DNA of 64,000 bases, taken from Pantoea septica. Its GTDB lineage: Bacteria > Pseudomonadota > Gammaproteobacteria > Enterobacterales > Enterobacteriaceae. Shown here one piece after another: positions 16,081 through 25,909 of the stretch; position 1 is the stretch's first letter; the number at the start of each line of letters is the position of its first letter. The notes beneath the pieces are model-generated. The model was not told the origin of the DNA. It did not search any database and was given only the letters and a program-made list of their open reading frames with translations. The stretch is from positions 1-64,000 of the forward strand of contig NZ_MLJJ01000015.1 in assembly GCF_002095575.1 (NCBI RefSeq), in the 5' to 3' direction. Made by a program: the position numbers and the translations under genes.

Positions 16081-17724
16081 TTACTGGGTGACGGTCTGTT
16101 TCGCATCGCTGTTCTGCGCGGATTCCACAGGCTTCTGCGCTGGCGCGTCGGCAGCTTTACCCGCGTCGGCTTTGTCTGCCGCCGCTTTATCAGCGGCGGC
16201 CTTCTCAGCCGCTGCCTTTTGCGCCGCGGCGCGCTCTGCCTTCGCTTTCTCCTCAGCCGCTTTCGCCTTCTCTTCTGCGGCTTTCGCTTCAGCAGCTTTC
16301 TGCGCGGCGGCTTTTTCCGCTGCCGCTTTGTCCGCAGCCGCTTTATCTACGGCGGCTTTATCGGCAGCCGCTTTATCCGCGGCGGCCTTGCTGGCGGCCG
16401 GTTTATTTTCCGCCGGCTTAGCGGCGTCCTCAGCGGCTGCCGCGGTCGGCTGCGGCTGCGCGGCCGGTTCCATCGGCGTGCCCTGCAGCGCGCCGTTCAG
16501 CGCCTGAGCGAACTGATCCCAGCTGCAGTAGCCGTTGCCGTCGGTCGGGCAGCCTTCCAGCTGCAGCGTCACGCGCTTCGGCGGATTCTTCAGGCTCAGC
16601 ACTTCGCCGTCGCGCAGCTGATCGGCGGTCTGGTAGACATATTCCAGCTTCAGCAGATCTTTATTGTTTTTCGCATCGTGCCAGCGTTCGAACACCAGCT
16701 GGCCACCGATGGGCGTATTTTCCCAGGTGCCCGGCAGCTCGTAAGGCTTAACCTGCAGCGCGCTCAGCAGCGAGGCGATATTGGAGTCGTGTCCGACCAT
16801 CAGAGTGATTTTCGGCGCGTTGGCTTTGTCCTCATCCACTAGCTGGCTGCGGATATAGTCCACCAGCGGCGCGGCGACTTCACGTGCGATATCCGGGCTG
16901 GTGAAAAGCGCGTCCTGATAGCCGTTTTTGATCGCCGACAGGGTTTTCCACTGCTCAGGCGTTTTGATCTGGCCCCAGGCGACCTGCTCAAGCGGGAAGC
17001 CTTCGTAGTATTGCAGCGTGAAGGCGTCCATCAGCGAGTTGCCGACCTTCAGCGGGCCGCTGACGTTCGGCTCTTTGCCATTTTCGGCGCTGAAAACGTT
17101 GTCGCCGCTGCTTAAATCGCACTGTTTCTTGTTATTACAGGCCGGTGCGGATTTATAATCGACGATCTTATCCAGCTGCTGCAGCGCAGGCTTCAGCGCC
17201 AGCTTTTCGTTTTCCGCCGTCATCGCCGCCAGCGCTTTCTTATTAAAGGCCTCGCTGTCGTCGGTGATCACCGGGTTGAACACCGGATCCATGGTGCCCA
17301 TGGCGTCCTGATGGGTGACGGCGATATCGCAGCCAGGGAACGCGCCGTTAACGAAGAACTGAGCCGTCGCGACGGTGCGCTGCAGGCTGTTGGCGTAGAC
17401 AAAGACGTTGCTGCTGTCAGGACAGCTGCCGTTCTGCACCAGGCCCTGCTGCGCCAGCCACTGACGCGTGTAGTTGCCCATGTAGACTTCCAGCACGCCG
17501 CCTTTAGTGGTGAGCTGTCCACCTGGCACGCTCCACTGCGGCCAGCTTTTCTTCGTCGACTGTTCCAGCACGCTGCCGTTATCGGCCAGCGGCGCGCGCA
17601 GGTTGTGGCGGCTAAACATCAGTACCTGTTGCAGCTGCATGTCGCCTTCAGCCGCCTGGGCCGCCATGCCGATCGGCAGCGCGGCGAGCACCGACAGTGC
17701 GCAAAGACTCAGTTTCTTGATCAT
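16081..17724 (-). CDS. agp: Periplasmic glucose-1-phosphatase Agp with an Ala/Lys-rich C-terminal tail
   Basis: Residues 1-415 match E. coli Agp (413 residues), a histidine acid phosphatase that releases phosphate from glucose-1-phosphate and can act on inositol phosphates. The signal peptide ends near MAAQA, the catalytic motif is SRHNLRAPL, and the proton-donor region is [11 protein letters not shown]. Residues 416-547 (16084-16479) are an extra 132-residue tail: a short Pro/Ala linker, then about fifteen 5-residue units of the type [10 protein letters not shown] and KAAAQ, predicted as one long helix like domain II of TolA, ending in a Gln/Asp-rich stretch. The reading frame is open throughout, so this is an extension and not a frameshift. 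It could extend across the periplasm or bind the cell wall. A terminator follows the stop. Confidence 0.92.
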   Translation of the reverse strand: MIKKLSLCALSVLAALPIGMAAQAAEGDMQLQQVLMFSRHNLRAPLADNGSVLEQSTKKSWPQWSVPGGQLTTKGGVLEVYMGNYTRQWLAQQGLVQNGSCPDSSNVFVYANSLQRTVATAQFFVNGAFPGCDIAVTHQDAMGTMDPVFNPVITDDSEAFNKKALAAMTAENEKLALKPALQQLDKIVDYKSAPACNNKKQCDLSSGDNVFSAENGKEPNVSGPLKVGNSLMDAFTLQYYEGFPLEQVAWGQIKTPEQWKTLSAIKNGYQDALFTSPDIAREVAAPLVDYIRSQLVDEDKANAPKITLMVGHDSNIASLLSALQVKPYELPGTWENTPIGGQLVFERWHDAKNNKDLLKLEYVYQTADQLRDGEVLSLKNPPKRVTLQLEGCPTDGNGYCSWDQFAQALNGALQGTPMEPAAQPQPTAAAAEDAAKPAENKPAASKAAADKAAADKAAVDKAAADKAAAEKAAAQKAAEAKAAEEKAKAAEEKAKAERAAAQKAAAEKAAADKAAADKADAGKAADAPAQKPVESAQNSDAKQTVTQ

Positions 17725-17927
17725 TGTGCCTATTCCATTTATTCAGTAGAGAAACACTCTGGCTATCAACCGATTAGCTCTGATCAGAGCATAGTGGCCC
17801 ACAGTGTAACCTAAGCTGGCCGCGAAATGCGCCCGATGTTTGCAAAAACGTGAATGGACTATAGCAGAGCAGGCCGAAAGCAGCCTGTGAAGAGCAGCGC
17901 GAGGAGAGGCCGAAAGGCAGAAATGCA

Positions 17928-17954
17928 ACAGGCCAGCACATTGTGCTGGCCTGT
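17928..17954 (-). terminator. Hairpin downstream of the tRNA-Ser genes
   Basis: ACAGGCCAGCACA and TGTGCTGGCCTGT are perfect inverse repeats almost back to back, 6 bases past the 3' end of the first-listed tRNA on the minus strand, followed by TGCATTT. It probably ends the tRNA transcript. Confidence 0.65.
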
Positions 17955-17960
17955 CTGGTG

Positions 17961-18048
17961 TGGCGGAGGAAGAGAGATTCGAACTCTCGGATGGTTTCCC
18001 ATCGGCGGTTTTCAAGACCGCTGCCTTAAGCCGCTCGGCCATCCCTCC
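17961..18048 (-). tRNA. serT: tRNA-Ser (anticodon UGA), copy 1
   Basis: The 88-nt gene reads GGAGGGATGGCCGAGCGG from its 5' end, has a CTTGAAA anticodon loop (UGA), a long variable arm (GATGGGAAACCATC), the T-arm GAGAGTTCGAATCTCTC and an encoded CCA. Acceptor pair 7:66 is A-U. In E. coli serT is a single gene next to yccA; here two copies lie in the same place. It is downstream of the second copy on the same transcript strand. Confidence 0.97.
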
Positions 18049-18115
18049 GGGGTGATGCTTTTCACATCGGCAAAACGACATTGCCGCATTGCCTCTTCCT
18101 GACTGAGCAGGAAAG

Positions 18116-18203
18116 TGGCGGAGGAGGAGAGATTCGAACTCTCGGATGGTTTCCCATCGGCGGTTTTCAAGACCGCTGCCTTAAGCCGCTCGGCCACCCC
18201 TCC
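18116..18203 (-). tRNA. serT: tRNA-Ser (anticodon UGA), copy 2
   Basis: This 88-nt gene is identical to the copy at 17961-18048 except at two bases. Those bases form acceptor pair 7:66, here G-C instead of A-U. Anticodon UGA, long variable arm and encoded CCA are all present. The two genes are 67 bases apart and probably come from one precursor. Confidence 0.97.
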
Positions 18204-18422
18204 GCAATGAGGCGCACTATAAACATCCCCCCGAAGGATGTAAAGCCTGTACGAATTCATTCGCCTGAAAAACAGACAAAATGGCGTTATTCGTTGGCAA
18301 AATCGCCATTCCGCTCAGAGAAACAGCGATTTATCGCGTAAAGAAGGGTAAAACGCCTTTCCCGTTTTGCCCCCGCTGCGTATTCTCCTCGCAAACCTCG
18401 TGTTCTGATAAAGGAGCGCATT

Positions 18423-19079
18423 ATGGACAGAATTATTACCTCGTCTTCACGGACATCGCTGCTCAGCACCCATAAGGTGCTGCGCAATACCTATTTCCTG
18501 CTCGGCCTGACGCTGGCGTTTTCCGCCGTGACCGCCACCGCGAGCACCGTGCTGGGCCTGCCTGGTCCGGGACTGATTTTAATGCTGGTCGGTTTCTACG
18601 GCCTGATGTTCCTTACCCATAAGCTGGCTAACAGCCCGATGGGCATCCTGGCGGCCTTCGCCTTCACCGGCTTTCTCGGCTACTGCCTTGGCCCAATCCT
18701 CAGCTCGTTTTTAGCCGCAGGCATGGCTGACGTGATTGCGCTGGCGTTAGGCGGCACGGCGCTGGTCTTCTTCTGCTGCTCGGCCTATGTGCTGACCACC
18801 CGCCGCGATATGTCCTTCCTCGGCGGCATGATGATGGCGGGCTTCGTGGTATTGCTGGTGGCGGTCGTCGCTAATCTGTTCCTGCAGCTACCCGCGCTGC
18901 ACCTGGCGATCAGCGCGCTGTTTATTCTCTTTTCCGCCGGTGCCATCCTGTGGGAAACCAGCAATATTATTCACGGTGGCGAAACCAACTATATTCGCGC
19001 CACCGTCAGCCTCTACGTCTCGCTTTACAATATCTTTATCAGCCTGCTGAGCATTCTGGGCTTCGCCCGCAACGACTAG
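18423..19079 (+). CDS. yccA: YccA, Bax-inhibitor-1 family modulator of FtsH
   Basis: This 218-residue inner-membrane protein has seven hydrophobic segments and belongs to the BI-1/YccA family. In E. coli YccA binds FtsH and slows its degradation of membrane proteins such as Sec[10 protein letters not shown] at the start and the C-terminal [37 protein letters not shown] are highly conserved. AAGGAG lies 9 bases before the ATG. A good terminator follows. Confidence 0.95.
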   Translation: MDRIITSSSRTSLLSTHKVLRNTYFLLGLTLAFSAVTATASTVLGLPGPGLILMLVGFYGLMFLTHKLANSPMGILAAFAFTGFLGYCLGPILSSFLAAGMADVIALALGGTALVFFCCSAYVLTTRRDMSFLGGMMMAGFVVLLVAVVANLFLQLPALHLAISALFILFSAGAILWETSNIIHGGETNYIRATVSLYVSLYNIFISLLSILGFARND

Positions 19080-19142
19080 CCGCTTCGCATGCAGGTAGCC
19101 CCTGCCACGAAGCGCAAAGCGTTCCGCGACAGCTCCTCCCTG

Positions 19143-19164
19143 ACCCCGCTTCGGCGGGGTTTTG
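19143..19164 (+). terminator. Terminator after yccA
   Basis: ACCCCGC and GCGGGGT pair around TTCG and are followed by TTT, G, C and TTTTT, 64 bases past the stop. Confidence 0.88.
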
Positions 19165-19222
19165 CTTTTTCTGACGGCGCAATTTGGTAGAATGCCGCCG
19201 GATACCGCAGTCAGGAGCAAAC

Positions 19223-19549
19223 GTGGAATTTAACGGTAAGAGCATCGAGGTCGATGGCGAAGGCTATTTGAAACATCGCGACGACTGGAGCGAGGCGCTC
19301 GCAGAGCAGATCGCCGATAAAGAAGGCATCGCCATGAGCGACGCCCACTGGGAAGTGGTGCGCTTCGTGCGCGCCTTCTATCTGGAATACAACACTTCGC
19401 CCGCCATTCGTATGCTGGTTAAGGCGATGGCGCAAAAGTACGGCGAAGAGAAAGGCAACAGCCGTTACTTATTCCGTCTGTTCCCGGATGGCCCGGCGAA
19501 GCAGGCGACGAAAATCGCCGGCCTGCCTAAACCGGCGAAGTGTCTCTGA
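19223..19549 (+). CDS. tusE: Sulfurtransferase TusE
   Basis: TusE (DsrC family) accepts sulfur from the TusBCD complex and hands it to MnmA for 2-thiouridine in tRNA. The 108-residue protein ends with the conserved [10 protein letters not shown], the penultimate Cys being the sulfur carrier. [28 protein letters not shown] is the family core. The start is GTG at 19223: it follows AGGAG at 7 bases and gives the length of E. coli TusE, while the longer frame from 19184 has an unrelated N-terminus. The stop abuts that of convergent acyP. Confidence 0.93.
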   Translation: MEFNGKSIEVDGEGYLKHRDDWSEALAEQIADKEGIAMSDAHWEVVRFVRAFYLEYNTSPAIRMLVKAMAQKYGEEKGNSRYLFRLFPDGPAKQATKIAGLPKPAKCL

Positions 19550-19828
19550 TCAGCCGGTGGCGAAACGGCGCGGCGGCTCGGCGGGTTGATGCGGCTCCAT
19601 TAGCACCTTGTCCACGCGCGCGCTACGCGGCCCGCCCGCCTTCAGCCAGGCGATAAGCGCGTCGACCTTGTCTGGCTCGCCCCAGGCCAGCACCTCGACG
19701 CTGCCGTCATCCAGATTCCGCGCGTAACCCAGCACGCCAAGCTGCGACGCCTGCGCCTGGGTACTGTAGCGGAACCCCACGCCCTGCACTTTACCGTGCA
19801 CCCATATTTTATAACAGGCTGATGCCAT
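19550..19828 (-). CDS. acyP: Acylphosphatase
   Basis: Acylphosphatases hydrolyse acyl phosphates in the cytoplasm. The 92-residue protein has the active-site loop [13 protein letters not shown], in which Arg binds phosphate, and the catalytic Asn in [12 protein letters not shown], plus GGPRSARV. The ATG at 19828 follows AGGAGAG; a GTG one codon earlier is possible. It is convergent with tusE without a gap. Confidence 0.93.
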   Translation of the reverse strand: MASACYKIWVHGKVQGVGFRYSTQAQASQLGVLGYARNLDDGSVEVLAWGEPDKVDALIAWLKAGGPRSARVDKVLMEPHQPAEPPRRFATG

Positions 19829-19913
19829 CACTCTCTCCTGCCGCTGCGCGTTGCAATTTTCCGTTATCCGCCGGACAATGGCGCCTCATTTTTTCAGGTA
19901 AGCATAGCAAACT

Positions 19914-21104
19914 ATGACCGTTCGATTGATTCTCGCTAAGGGACGTGAAAAATCCCTGCTCCGCCGCCATCCGTGGGTGTTTTCCGGTGCCGTCGCGCGC
20001 CTTGAAGGTAAAGCGCAACTGGGTGAAACCGTTGATGTCTGCGACCATAACGGCAAATTTCTCGCGCGCGCGGCCTGGTCGCCGCAGTCGCAAATTCGCG
20101 CCCGCGTCTGGAGCTGGCAGCAGGACGAATCAATTGATATCGCCTTCTTCGTACGCCGTTTCGAGCAGGCGCGGCAGTGGCGCGACTGGCTGGCGCAGAA
20201 AGACGGGCTGGACAGCTATCGCCTGATCGCCGGCGAATCTGACGGCTTGCCTGGCGTGACCATCGATCGCTTCGGCAACTTCCTGGTGCTGCAGCTGCTC
20301 TCCGCCGGCGCCGAATATCAACGTCCAGCGATTCTCTCCGCGCTGCAGCAGTGCTTTCCCCAGTGCGCCATCTACGATCGATCCGATGTGGCGGTGCGTA
20401 AAAAAGAGGGTCTGGAGCTGACGCAGGGCCCGGTGACCGGCGAACTACCGCCGCCGCTGCTGCCGATAACCGAACACGGCATGAAGCTGTTGGTCGATAT
20501 TCAGGGCGGCCACAAAACCGGCTACTACCTCGACCAGCGCGACAGCCGTCTGGCGACGCGCCGCTACGCGCAAGATGCGCGCGTGCTGAACTGCTTCTCC
20601 TATACCGGCGGGTTTGCCGTCTCGGCGTTAATGGGCGGCTGCCGCGAAGTCATTAGCGTGGACACCTCGCAGGAGGCGCTCGACGTGGCGCGCCAGAACG
20701 TCGAGCTCAACGAGCTGGATCTGTCGCGCGCCCAGTTCGTGCGCGACGACGTGTTCAAGCTGCTGCGCCGCTACCGCGACGCCGGCGAGAAGTTCGATCT
20801 GATAATCATGGATCCGCCAAAATTCGTAGAGAACAAAAACCAGCTGGCGGGCGCCTGTCGCGGGTATAAAGATATCAATATGCTGGCGATGCAGCTGCTC
20901 AATCCCGGCGGCATCCTGATGACCTTCTCCTGTTCAGGCCTGATGGCCACCGAACTTTTCCAGAAAATCGTGGCCGACGCTGCGCTGGATGCGGGCCGCG
21001 AAGCGCAGTTTATTGAGCAGTTCCGTCAGGCGGCCGATCACCCGGTGATCGCCACCTATCCTGAAGGTCTTTATCTTAAAGGTTTTGCATGTCGTGTGGT
21101 GTGA
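19914..21104 (+). CDS. rlmI: 23S rRNA m5C1962 methyltransferase RlmI
   Basis: RlmI methylates C1962 of 23S rRNA using S-adenosylmethionine. The 396-residue protein has an N-terminal PUA domain ([21 protein letters not shown]), a central linker domain and a C-terminal Rossmann methyltransferase with [19 protein letters not shown] (SAM loop), [12 protein letters not shown] and the SCSGLM motif that holds the catalytic Cys. It has full family length and starts at 19914. The heat-shock gene hspQ follows after 59 bases. Confidence 0.95.
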   Translation: MTVRLILAKGREKSLLRRHPWVFSGAVARLEGKAQLGETVDVCDHNGKFLARAAWSPQSQIRARVWSWQQDESIDIAFFVRRFEQARQWRDWLAQKDGLDSYRLIAGESDGLPGVTIDRFGNFLVLQLLSAGAEYQRPAILSALQQCFPQCAIYDRSDVAVRKKEGLELTQGPVTGELPPPLLPITEHGMKLLVDIQGGHKTGYYLDQRDSRLATRRYAQDARVLNCFSYTGGFAVSALMGGCREVISVDTSQEALDVARQNVELNELDLSRAQFVRDDVFKLLRRYRDAGEKFDLIIMDPPKFVENKNQLAGACRGYKDINMLAMQLLNPGGILMTFSCSGLMATELFQKIVADAALDAGREAQFIEQFRQAADHPVIATYPEGLYLKGFACRVV

Positions 21105-21163
21105 CTTGAAAAAGCGCCTTCTGACGCCATATTGATCAGGAGGCAGTTTTTCTGGAGGTCACT

Positions 21164-21481
21164 ATGATTGCCACTAAATTTGGTATTGGTCAGCAGGTTC
21201 GCCACCGCCTTTCGGGCGTGCTGGGCGTAATAGTGGATGTCGATCCCGAATATTCGCTGGATACGCCGAAGCTGGACGAGGTCGGCGCGACCGAAACGCT
21301 GCGCCGCGCGCCCTGGTATCACGTGGTGATGGAAGATGAAGAAGGCGATCAGGTGCACACCTATATCGCTGAGATTCAGCTTTCCGGCGAAACCAGCTCG
21401 GAGCATCCGGAACAGCCGGAGATGGACGAGCTGGCCGCATCCATTCGCCAGCAGTTGCAGGCCCCGCGCCTGCGCCACTAA
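21164..21481 (+). CDS. hspQ: Heat-shock protein HspQ
   Basis: HspQ is a small hexameric protein first linked to DnaA degradation and later shown to be a Lon specificity enhancer. The 105-residue protein ([45 protein letters not shown], then the [19 protein letters not shown] tail) aligns with E. coli HspQ end to end. GGAGG lies 6 bases before the start. Confidence 0.95.
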   Translation: MIATKFGIGQQVRHRLSGVLGVIVDVDPEYSLDTPKLDEVGATETLRRAPWYHVVMEDEEGDQVHTYIAEIQLSGETSSEHPEQPEMDELAASIRQQLQAPRLRH

Positions 21482-21484
21482 TGG

Positions 21485-21508
21485 CAGGCGGCATTCATAC
21501 GCCGCCTG
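21485..21508. terminator. Hairpin between convergent hspQ and yccU
   Basis: CAGGCGGC and GCCGCCTG form an 8-bp stem with an 8-base loop in the 32-bp gap. T-runs are short, so termination is moderate at best. Confidence 0.5.
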
Positions 21509-21513
21509 TAATG

Positions 21514-21936
21514 TTACTGTTTCTGTCGCGTCACGCCCAGGCGCGGAATTTCCATTTTAGGACAGCGATCCATAATCACGGTGAGGCCTGCATCCTGCGC
21601 CAGCACGGCAGCCTGCTCGTTGATCACGCCCAGCTGCAGCCAGAGGGTATCCGCGCCCACCGCGATCGCTTCCTGCGCCACGCCCCACGCTGCTTCTGAA
21701 TTGCGAAACACGTCAACCATATCGATTTTGCCCGGGATCTCTTCCAGTTTCGCGTAGGCCGTCTGGCCCAGCAGCGTCTGCCCGGCCAGTTTCGGGCTTA
21801 CCGGGATCACTTCGTAGCCCTGATCCAGCAGATATTTCATCACGCCGTAGCTTGGCCGGTCTGGACGATCGCTGGCGCCTACCAGTGCAATGCGCTGAGT
21901 GCGCGTCAACACGTCGCGAATCGTTTGATCGTTCAT
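21514..21936 (-). CDS. yccU: CoA-binding domain protein YccU
   Basis: The 140-residue protein is a single CoA-binding (Rossmann) domain with RIALVGASDRPDRPSYGVMKYLLDQGYEVIPVSP as the nucleotide-binding half and ADTLWLQLGVINEQAAVLAQDAGLTVIMDRCPKME as the second half. Its physiological role is unknown. AAGGAG lies upstream of the ATG. It keeps its E. coli position between hspQ and yccT, on the opposite strand to both. Confidence 0.93.
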   Translation of the reverse strand: MNDQTIRDVLTRTQRIALVGASDRPDRPSYGVMKYLLDQGYEVIPVSPKLAGQTLLGQTAYAKLEEIPGKIDMVDVFRNSEAAWGVAQEAIAVGADTLWLQLGVINEQAAVLAQDAGLTVIMDRCPKMEIPRLGVTRQKQ

Positions 21937-22108
21937 CTTTCTCTCCTTATTTCAGAGCATTAAATGTAGCGTCGCCTGTTAAGCGCGCCGCTCTTCAGAA
22001 AGCGGAATTTTGCACTGGCGCACAAAAATATATGTTCAAATGTAAATTTACTGCCATAATGTAAGAATTTGCTACACACAAAACTTTGCGCCCTATTCTG
22101 GAGTCTAC

Positions 22109-22750
22109 ATGAAACTCTCTCTGGCCGTGACGGGGTTGACTGTTCTCCTCGTCTCGGCAACCTGTCAGGCCATCACGCTAAAGCTTGATCCGCAGATCGA
22201 TCTGCTGGTGCTGGACGGGCGCAAAATTTCCGGTTCGCTGCTGAAAGGCGCCGACAGCCTTGAGCTGGAACGCGGGCAGCATCAGTTTCTCTTCCGCGTC
22301 GAACAGCTGCGCGACGCGCGCAAAGACGCGTCGCTGCGCTATCAGTCTGCGCCGATGATCGTCACCTTCAACGCTCAGGTCAAAACCATTACCATCCGCC
22401 TGCCCGCGCTGGAAAATCGTCGCGAGCGTCACCACTTCGACCGCACGCTCAATTTTCAGCTGGTCGACGAACACGGCAAAGAGATCGATATTCGGCGCGA
22501 TCGCCTGCCGCTCTCAGCGGAAAGCGATATGGAAAAGGCGATGATCCTCTATAACCGCAACGGCCAGGTCGCCTCCGTGCCCCACTTCGCCGCCGTGCGC
22601 GACGGTGCGGCCAACCGTCCCCCCGTCGAAGCCGAATTCGTCTGGATAGATGAAGCGCAGTCGCCTGCGATTAAGCGCTGGTTTCATCGCTTCGATCAGG
22701 CGACCCGCCAGCAATTTATGTCGCTGGTCAAATTGTTAAGGACAAGTTGA
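22109..22750 (+). CDS. yccT: YccT/CsgI, DUF2057 family periplasmic protein
   Basis: The 213-residue protein has a signal peptide (MKLSLAVTGLTVLLVSATCQA) and the DUF2057 body: ITLKLDPQIDLLVLDGRK then LKGADSLELERGQHQFLFRVEQL. In Salmonella the equivalent protein, CsgI, limits curli fibre assembly. No curli genes lie in this window. GGAG precedes the start. mgsA follows on the same strand after 68 bases, as in E. coli. Confidence 0.9.
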   Translation: MKLSLAVTGLTVLLVSATCQAITLKLDPQIDLLVLDGRKISGSLLKGADSLELERGQHQFLFRVEQLRDARKDASLRYQSAPMIVTFNAQVKTITIRLPALENRRERHHFDRTLNFQLVDEHGKEIDIRRDRLPLSAESDMEKAMILYNRNGQVASVPHFAAVRDGAANRPPVEAEFVWIDEAQSPAIKRWFHRFDQATRQQFMSLVKLLRTS

Positions 22751-22818
22751 TAGGCGGGAAAGACGCAGGGTAAACTCGTGCCACTCTTCTTCGCACGCGA
22801 CTTCACCAGGACGTCTTT

Positions 22819-23277
22819 ATGGAACAGACCACCCGCACGCTTGGCCTCAGCAAACATATCGCGCTCGTTGCGCACGATCACTGCAAGGCCTCGCTGCTCG
22901 ACTGGGTAAAACAGAACCAGCCCATCCTTGAACCCCACACCCTTTACGCCACCGGCACCACCGGCAATCTGATTAATCGCCATACCGGCCTGAACGTGAA
23001 TGCGATGCTGAGCGGCCCGATGGGCGGCGATCAGCAGGTGGGCGCGCTGATTGCGGAAGGCAAAATCGACGTGCTGATCTTTTTCTGGGATCCCCTTAAC
23101 GCGGTGCCGCACGATCCCGACGTTAAGGCGCTGCTGCGCCTCGCCACCGTCTGGAACATTCCGGTTGCCACCAACCGCGCCACGGCCAACTTTATTATTC
23201 AGTCGCCGCTGTTTGCCCAGACGGTGGAGATCGCCATCCCCGATTATCAGCGTTATCTGCAGGCGCGCCTGAGCTAA
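22819..23277 (+). CDS. mgsA: Methylglyoxal synthase MgsA
   Basis: MgsA converts dihydroxyacetone phosphate to methylglyoxal and phosphate, relieving sugar-phosphate stress. The 152-residue protein shows [17 protein letters not shown], the phosphate-binding ATGTTGNLI, the catalytic Asp region [14 protein letters not shown], and [22 protein letters not shown]. It is full length. Its stop abuts the stop of helD on the other strand. Confidence 0.97.
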   Translation: MEQTTRTLGLSKHIALVAHDHCKASLLDWVKQNQPILEPHTLYATGTTGNLINRHTGLNVNAMLSGPMGGDQQVGALIAEGKIDVLIFFWDPLNAVPHDPDVKALLRLATVWNIPVATNRATANFIIQSPLFAQTVEIAIPDYQRYLQARLS

Positions 23278-25332
23278 TCAGGCTTTACGCAGCAGCGGCA
23301 CGCCGAGCTGACGAAACGCCTCGACAAAGCGCGAAGGCTGCTCACGATCGTAGAGCATCCACACCTGCTGGCGCGCGCGCGTTAACGCCACATAGGCCAG
23401 ACGCCGCTCCTCCGCATCCGGAAAATCCTCCGGCTGCGGCAGCAGTCCCTGCTCGATCACCGATTCGCGCGCCTCGGCGGGAAAGCCCTCTTTGCCCGCC
23501 TGCAATCCCAGCAGAATAACGAAATCGGCTTCCTGTCCCTTACTGGCGTGAATGGTCATAAAGTCGAGGTTGAGCTTCGGCCAGCGGGTTTTGGCTTTAT
23601 CCAGCACATCCGGGCGCAGATGGTGATAGCGCGCCAGCAGCAGCACCCGCTCGTCAGTTTTCACGTAGCCGCTCAGCTTGTTCAGCAGCGGCTCCAGCTG
23701 CTCTTGCGGGAGGAGTCCGGCGGCTTTTTTGCTGCCTTTGATCAGGCTGTTGAGCGGCTTGCGCAGCTGGTGCGGGTTCTGCTGGACGAAGCGGTTAGCG
23801 ATATCGCCGATACGATCGTTAAAGCGATAGGTGGTATCCAGCATGCAGCGATCGCCGTCGCCGAAGTAGTGATGAAAGGCGGTGGTCAGCGTCATCTCTG
23901 CGCCGGTGAAGCGATAGATCGCCTGCCAGTCGTCGCCTACGGCGAACAGCGTGGCGCGCTTGTTCTGCTGGCGCAGCGCCGCAAGCAGCGCGGCGCGCTG
24001 CGGCGAGATATCCTGAAATTCGTCTACCAGAATATGCTTCCACGGGCTGATAAAGCGTCCCTTGTCGAGAATCGCCACGGCCTGATGGATCAGCCCGGAA
24101 AAATCGACCGCGCCTTCCTCTTTCAGCGCGCTTTTCCAGGCTTTCAGCAGCGGCGCCATCAGCTTCACACGCTTGCCGAACAGCTCGCGCACCTCTTCCG
24201 GCGCGTGAGCGATCATCGCCGCCTGCGCGCCGCCGTGCATGCGCATCAGTCCCAGCCAGCGTTCTAGGCGCGACGCCAGCAGTTTCGCCAGCCGATCGTC
24301 CTGCCAGAAGTGCCCTTCAGGCAGCTCCCACTCCAGCTCGTCGCGCAGCCACTGACGCCAGCCGTTCGCCTGCGCCTTCTTCTCGTCGCACTGCTGACGC
24401 CAGGTGTCGATCAGCAGCGCATGACGCGCCGCGATATCGCTCTCCAGCTTGCTGATGACCGGCTGCTTATTGCTGCCTTCGCGGATAATGTGCAGCGCCA
24501 GCGCGTGAAAGGTGCGCGCCTGAATGTCAGCGACGCCCAGCCGCGACCGAATGCGATCGTTCATCTCTTCCGCCGCCTGACGCCCAAACGCCAGCAGCAG
24601 AATTTGTTCGGGCGCGGCCAGCTTGCGCCGCAGCAGCCAGCCCGCCCGCGCCACCAGCACCGAGGTTTTGCCACTGCCTGCGCCAGCGAGCACCAGCACC
24701 GCATCTTCGCCGTTCACCACCGCTTCGCTCTGCGACACATTGAGCGGCGAGGATTCCACCGTGGCGAAAAAGTCGTGATGCGCGCTCAGCATGCGCGCCG
24801 TCCAGTCGCGGTTACGCCGGCGCAGCGCCGCGTCGCCCTGCTCCAGCCAGCGCTGGCACAGCAGGTAAGGCTCGCGGCAGTCGCTGAACTCCTCCAGGCG
24901 TGCCAGCGGCAGCGGCAGCGCGGCGAACTGTTTTTCGATGGTGCCGCGCAGCGCCTGCAGCTCGCTGCGTTTGATCCAGCGATCCTGCTCGCCGAAGCGC
25001 TCGATCTCCTGCCTGAGTTCGCCTAACACTCCGGCGCAAATCGCGCTCATCTCGGCGCTCCACGCCTGCCAGGCCTGCAGCAGATAGTGGTAGAAGCGCT
25101 GTGTCTCCTGCCATTCGGTGCCGTGCAGCCGCACTACCTTGTCGTCAGGGAGTAAAAATTCCAGCTCGCCCCAGACCATGCCGCGCTTGCAGCTGATATT
25201 GAGCAGCTCGTTGAAAGGAATCAGGTATTCGTGTCGTTCTCCGCTTACTTCCACCCCAGCCGCCAGCAGGCGTACCCGGTTATAGGGATGCTGGGCAAGC
25301 CGTTTGCCCATCGATGTCGCTTTGAGTTCCAT
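23278..25332 (-). CDS. helD: DNA helicase IV
   Basis: HelD is an SF1 (UvrD/Rep family) 3'-5' helicase with a role in RecF-type recombination. The 684-residue protein has an N-terminal non-helicase domain (residues ~1-185) and then Walker A LAGAGSGKTSV, the Walker B DEFQDISPQRAALL, VGDDWQAIYRFTGA (motif III), TIHASKGQEADFVILLG and VALTRAR (motifs V and VI). The ATG at 25332 (MELKATSMGK) is chosen because it matches the E. coli start and length; a GTG two codons earlier is possible. Confidence 0.95.
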   Translation of the reverse strand: MELKATSMGKRLAQHPYNRVRLLAAGVEVSGERHEYLIPFNELLNISCKRGMVWGELEFLLPDDKVVRLHGTEWQETQRFYHYLLQAWQAWSAEMSAICAGVLGELRQEIERFGEQDRWIKRSELQALRGTIEKQFAALPLPLARLEEFSDCREPYLLCQRWLEQGDAALRRRNRDWTARMLSAHHDFFATVESSPLNVSQSEAVVNGEDAVLVLAGAGSGKTSVLVARAGWLLRRKLAAPEQILLLAFGRQAAEEMNDRIRSRLGVADIQARTFHALALHIIREGSNKQPVISKLESDIAARHALLIDTWRQQCDEKKAQANGWRQWLRDELEWELPEGHFWQDDRLAKLLASRLERWLGLMRMHGGAQAAMIAHAPEEVRELFGKRVKLMAPLLKAWKSALKEEGAVDFSGLIHQAVAILDKGRFISPWKHILVDEFQDISPQRAALLAALRQQNKRATLFAVGDDWQAIYRFTGAEMTLTTAFHHYFGDGDRCMLDTTYRFNDRIGDIANRFVQQNPHQLRKPLNSLIKGSKKAAGLLPQEQLEPLLNKLSGYVKTDERVLLLARYHHLRPDVLDKAKTRWPKLNLDFMTIHASKGQEADFVILLGLQAGKEGFPAEARESVIEQGLLPQPEDFPDAEERRLAYVALTRARQQVWMLYDREQPSRFVEAFRQLGVPLLRKA

Positions 25333-25456
25333 GTCCACACCGTCGAACCTGGGAAAAGAATATCGGGAGTTTACCTGTCAGACTCTTGGCGCTCCAGCCT
25401 TAAAACAGGCTAAACTTGGCGGCACATCTTGCGGAAAGCAAAAGGAAAAAAACGCC

Positions 25457-25900
25457 ATGCGCACTGTGTTGAACATTCTCAATTTTATCCTCGGCGGGTT
25501 TATCACCACCCTTTGTTGGCTGTTCGCCACGCTGGTGAGTATCGTCCTGATCTTTACCCTGCCGCTGACGCGTTCCTGCTGGGAAATCACCAAACTCTCT
25601 TTGCTGCCTTACGGCAACGAGGCGGTGCACGTGGATGTGCTGCGCCCGGAGAGTAAAAGCGCGCTGCTGAACACCGGCGGCACCTTTCTCAATATTTTCT
25701 GGCTGATCTTTTTCGGCTGGTGGCTCTGTCTGACCCATATCTCCACCGGGATCGTACAGTGCATCAGCATCATCGGCATCCCGGTAGGCCTCGCCAACTT
25801 TAAAATCGCCGCCATCGCGCTCTGGCCGGTCGGCCGCCGCGTGGTCTCGGTTGAAGAAGCTCGCGCCGCGCGCGACGCCAACGCCCGTCGGCGCTACTGA
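25457..25900 (+). CDS. yccF: YccF family inner-membrane protein
   Basis: This 147-residue protein has two YccF domains (DUF307), each with paired hydrophobic segments: ILNFILGGFITTLCWLFATLVSIVLIFTLP and TFLNIFWLIFFGWWLCLTHISTGIVQCISIIGIPVGLANFK. The function is unknown. The ATG at 25457 gives MRTVLNILNF as in E. coli, with AAGGAA upstream. yccS follows on the same strand after 9 bases. Confidence 0.93.
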   Translation: MRTVLNILNFILGGFITTLCWLFATLVSIVLIFTLPLTRSCWEITKLSLLPYGNEAVHVDVLRPESKSALLNTGGTFLNIFWLIFFGWWLCLTHISTGIVQCISIIGIPVGLANFKIAAIALWPVGRRVVSVEEARAARDANARRRY

Positions 25901-25909
25901 GGCCGCTAT

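Noticed and set aside
16088-16507. Open plus-strand frame of 139 codons rich in Ala/Ser opposite the agp tail
   Set aside because: It is the antisense shadow of the GC-rich KAAAD repeat DNA; there is no ribosome-binding site or family likeness.
17961-18203. tRNA-Ser genes as a possible integration site for a mobile island
   Set aside because: No integrase, no repeated tRNA 3' end at a distance and no foreign gene block are present; the second copy is a complete tRNA, not an attachment remnant.
24310-25026. Long open frames opposite helD, rlmL, uup, pepN and asnS
   Set aside because: All are shadows of strongly identified genes in GC-rich DNA, where stop codons on the other strand are rare.
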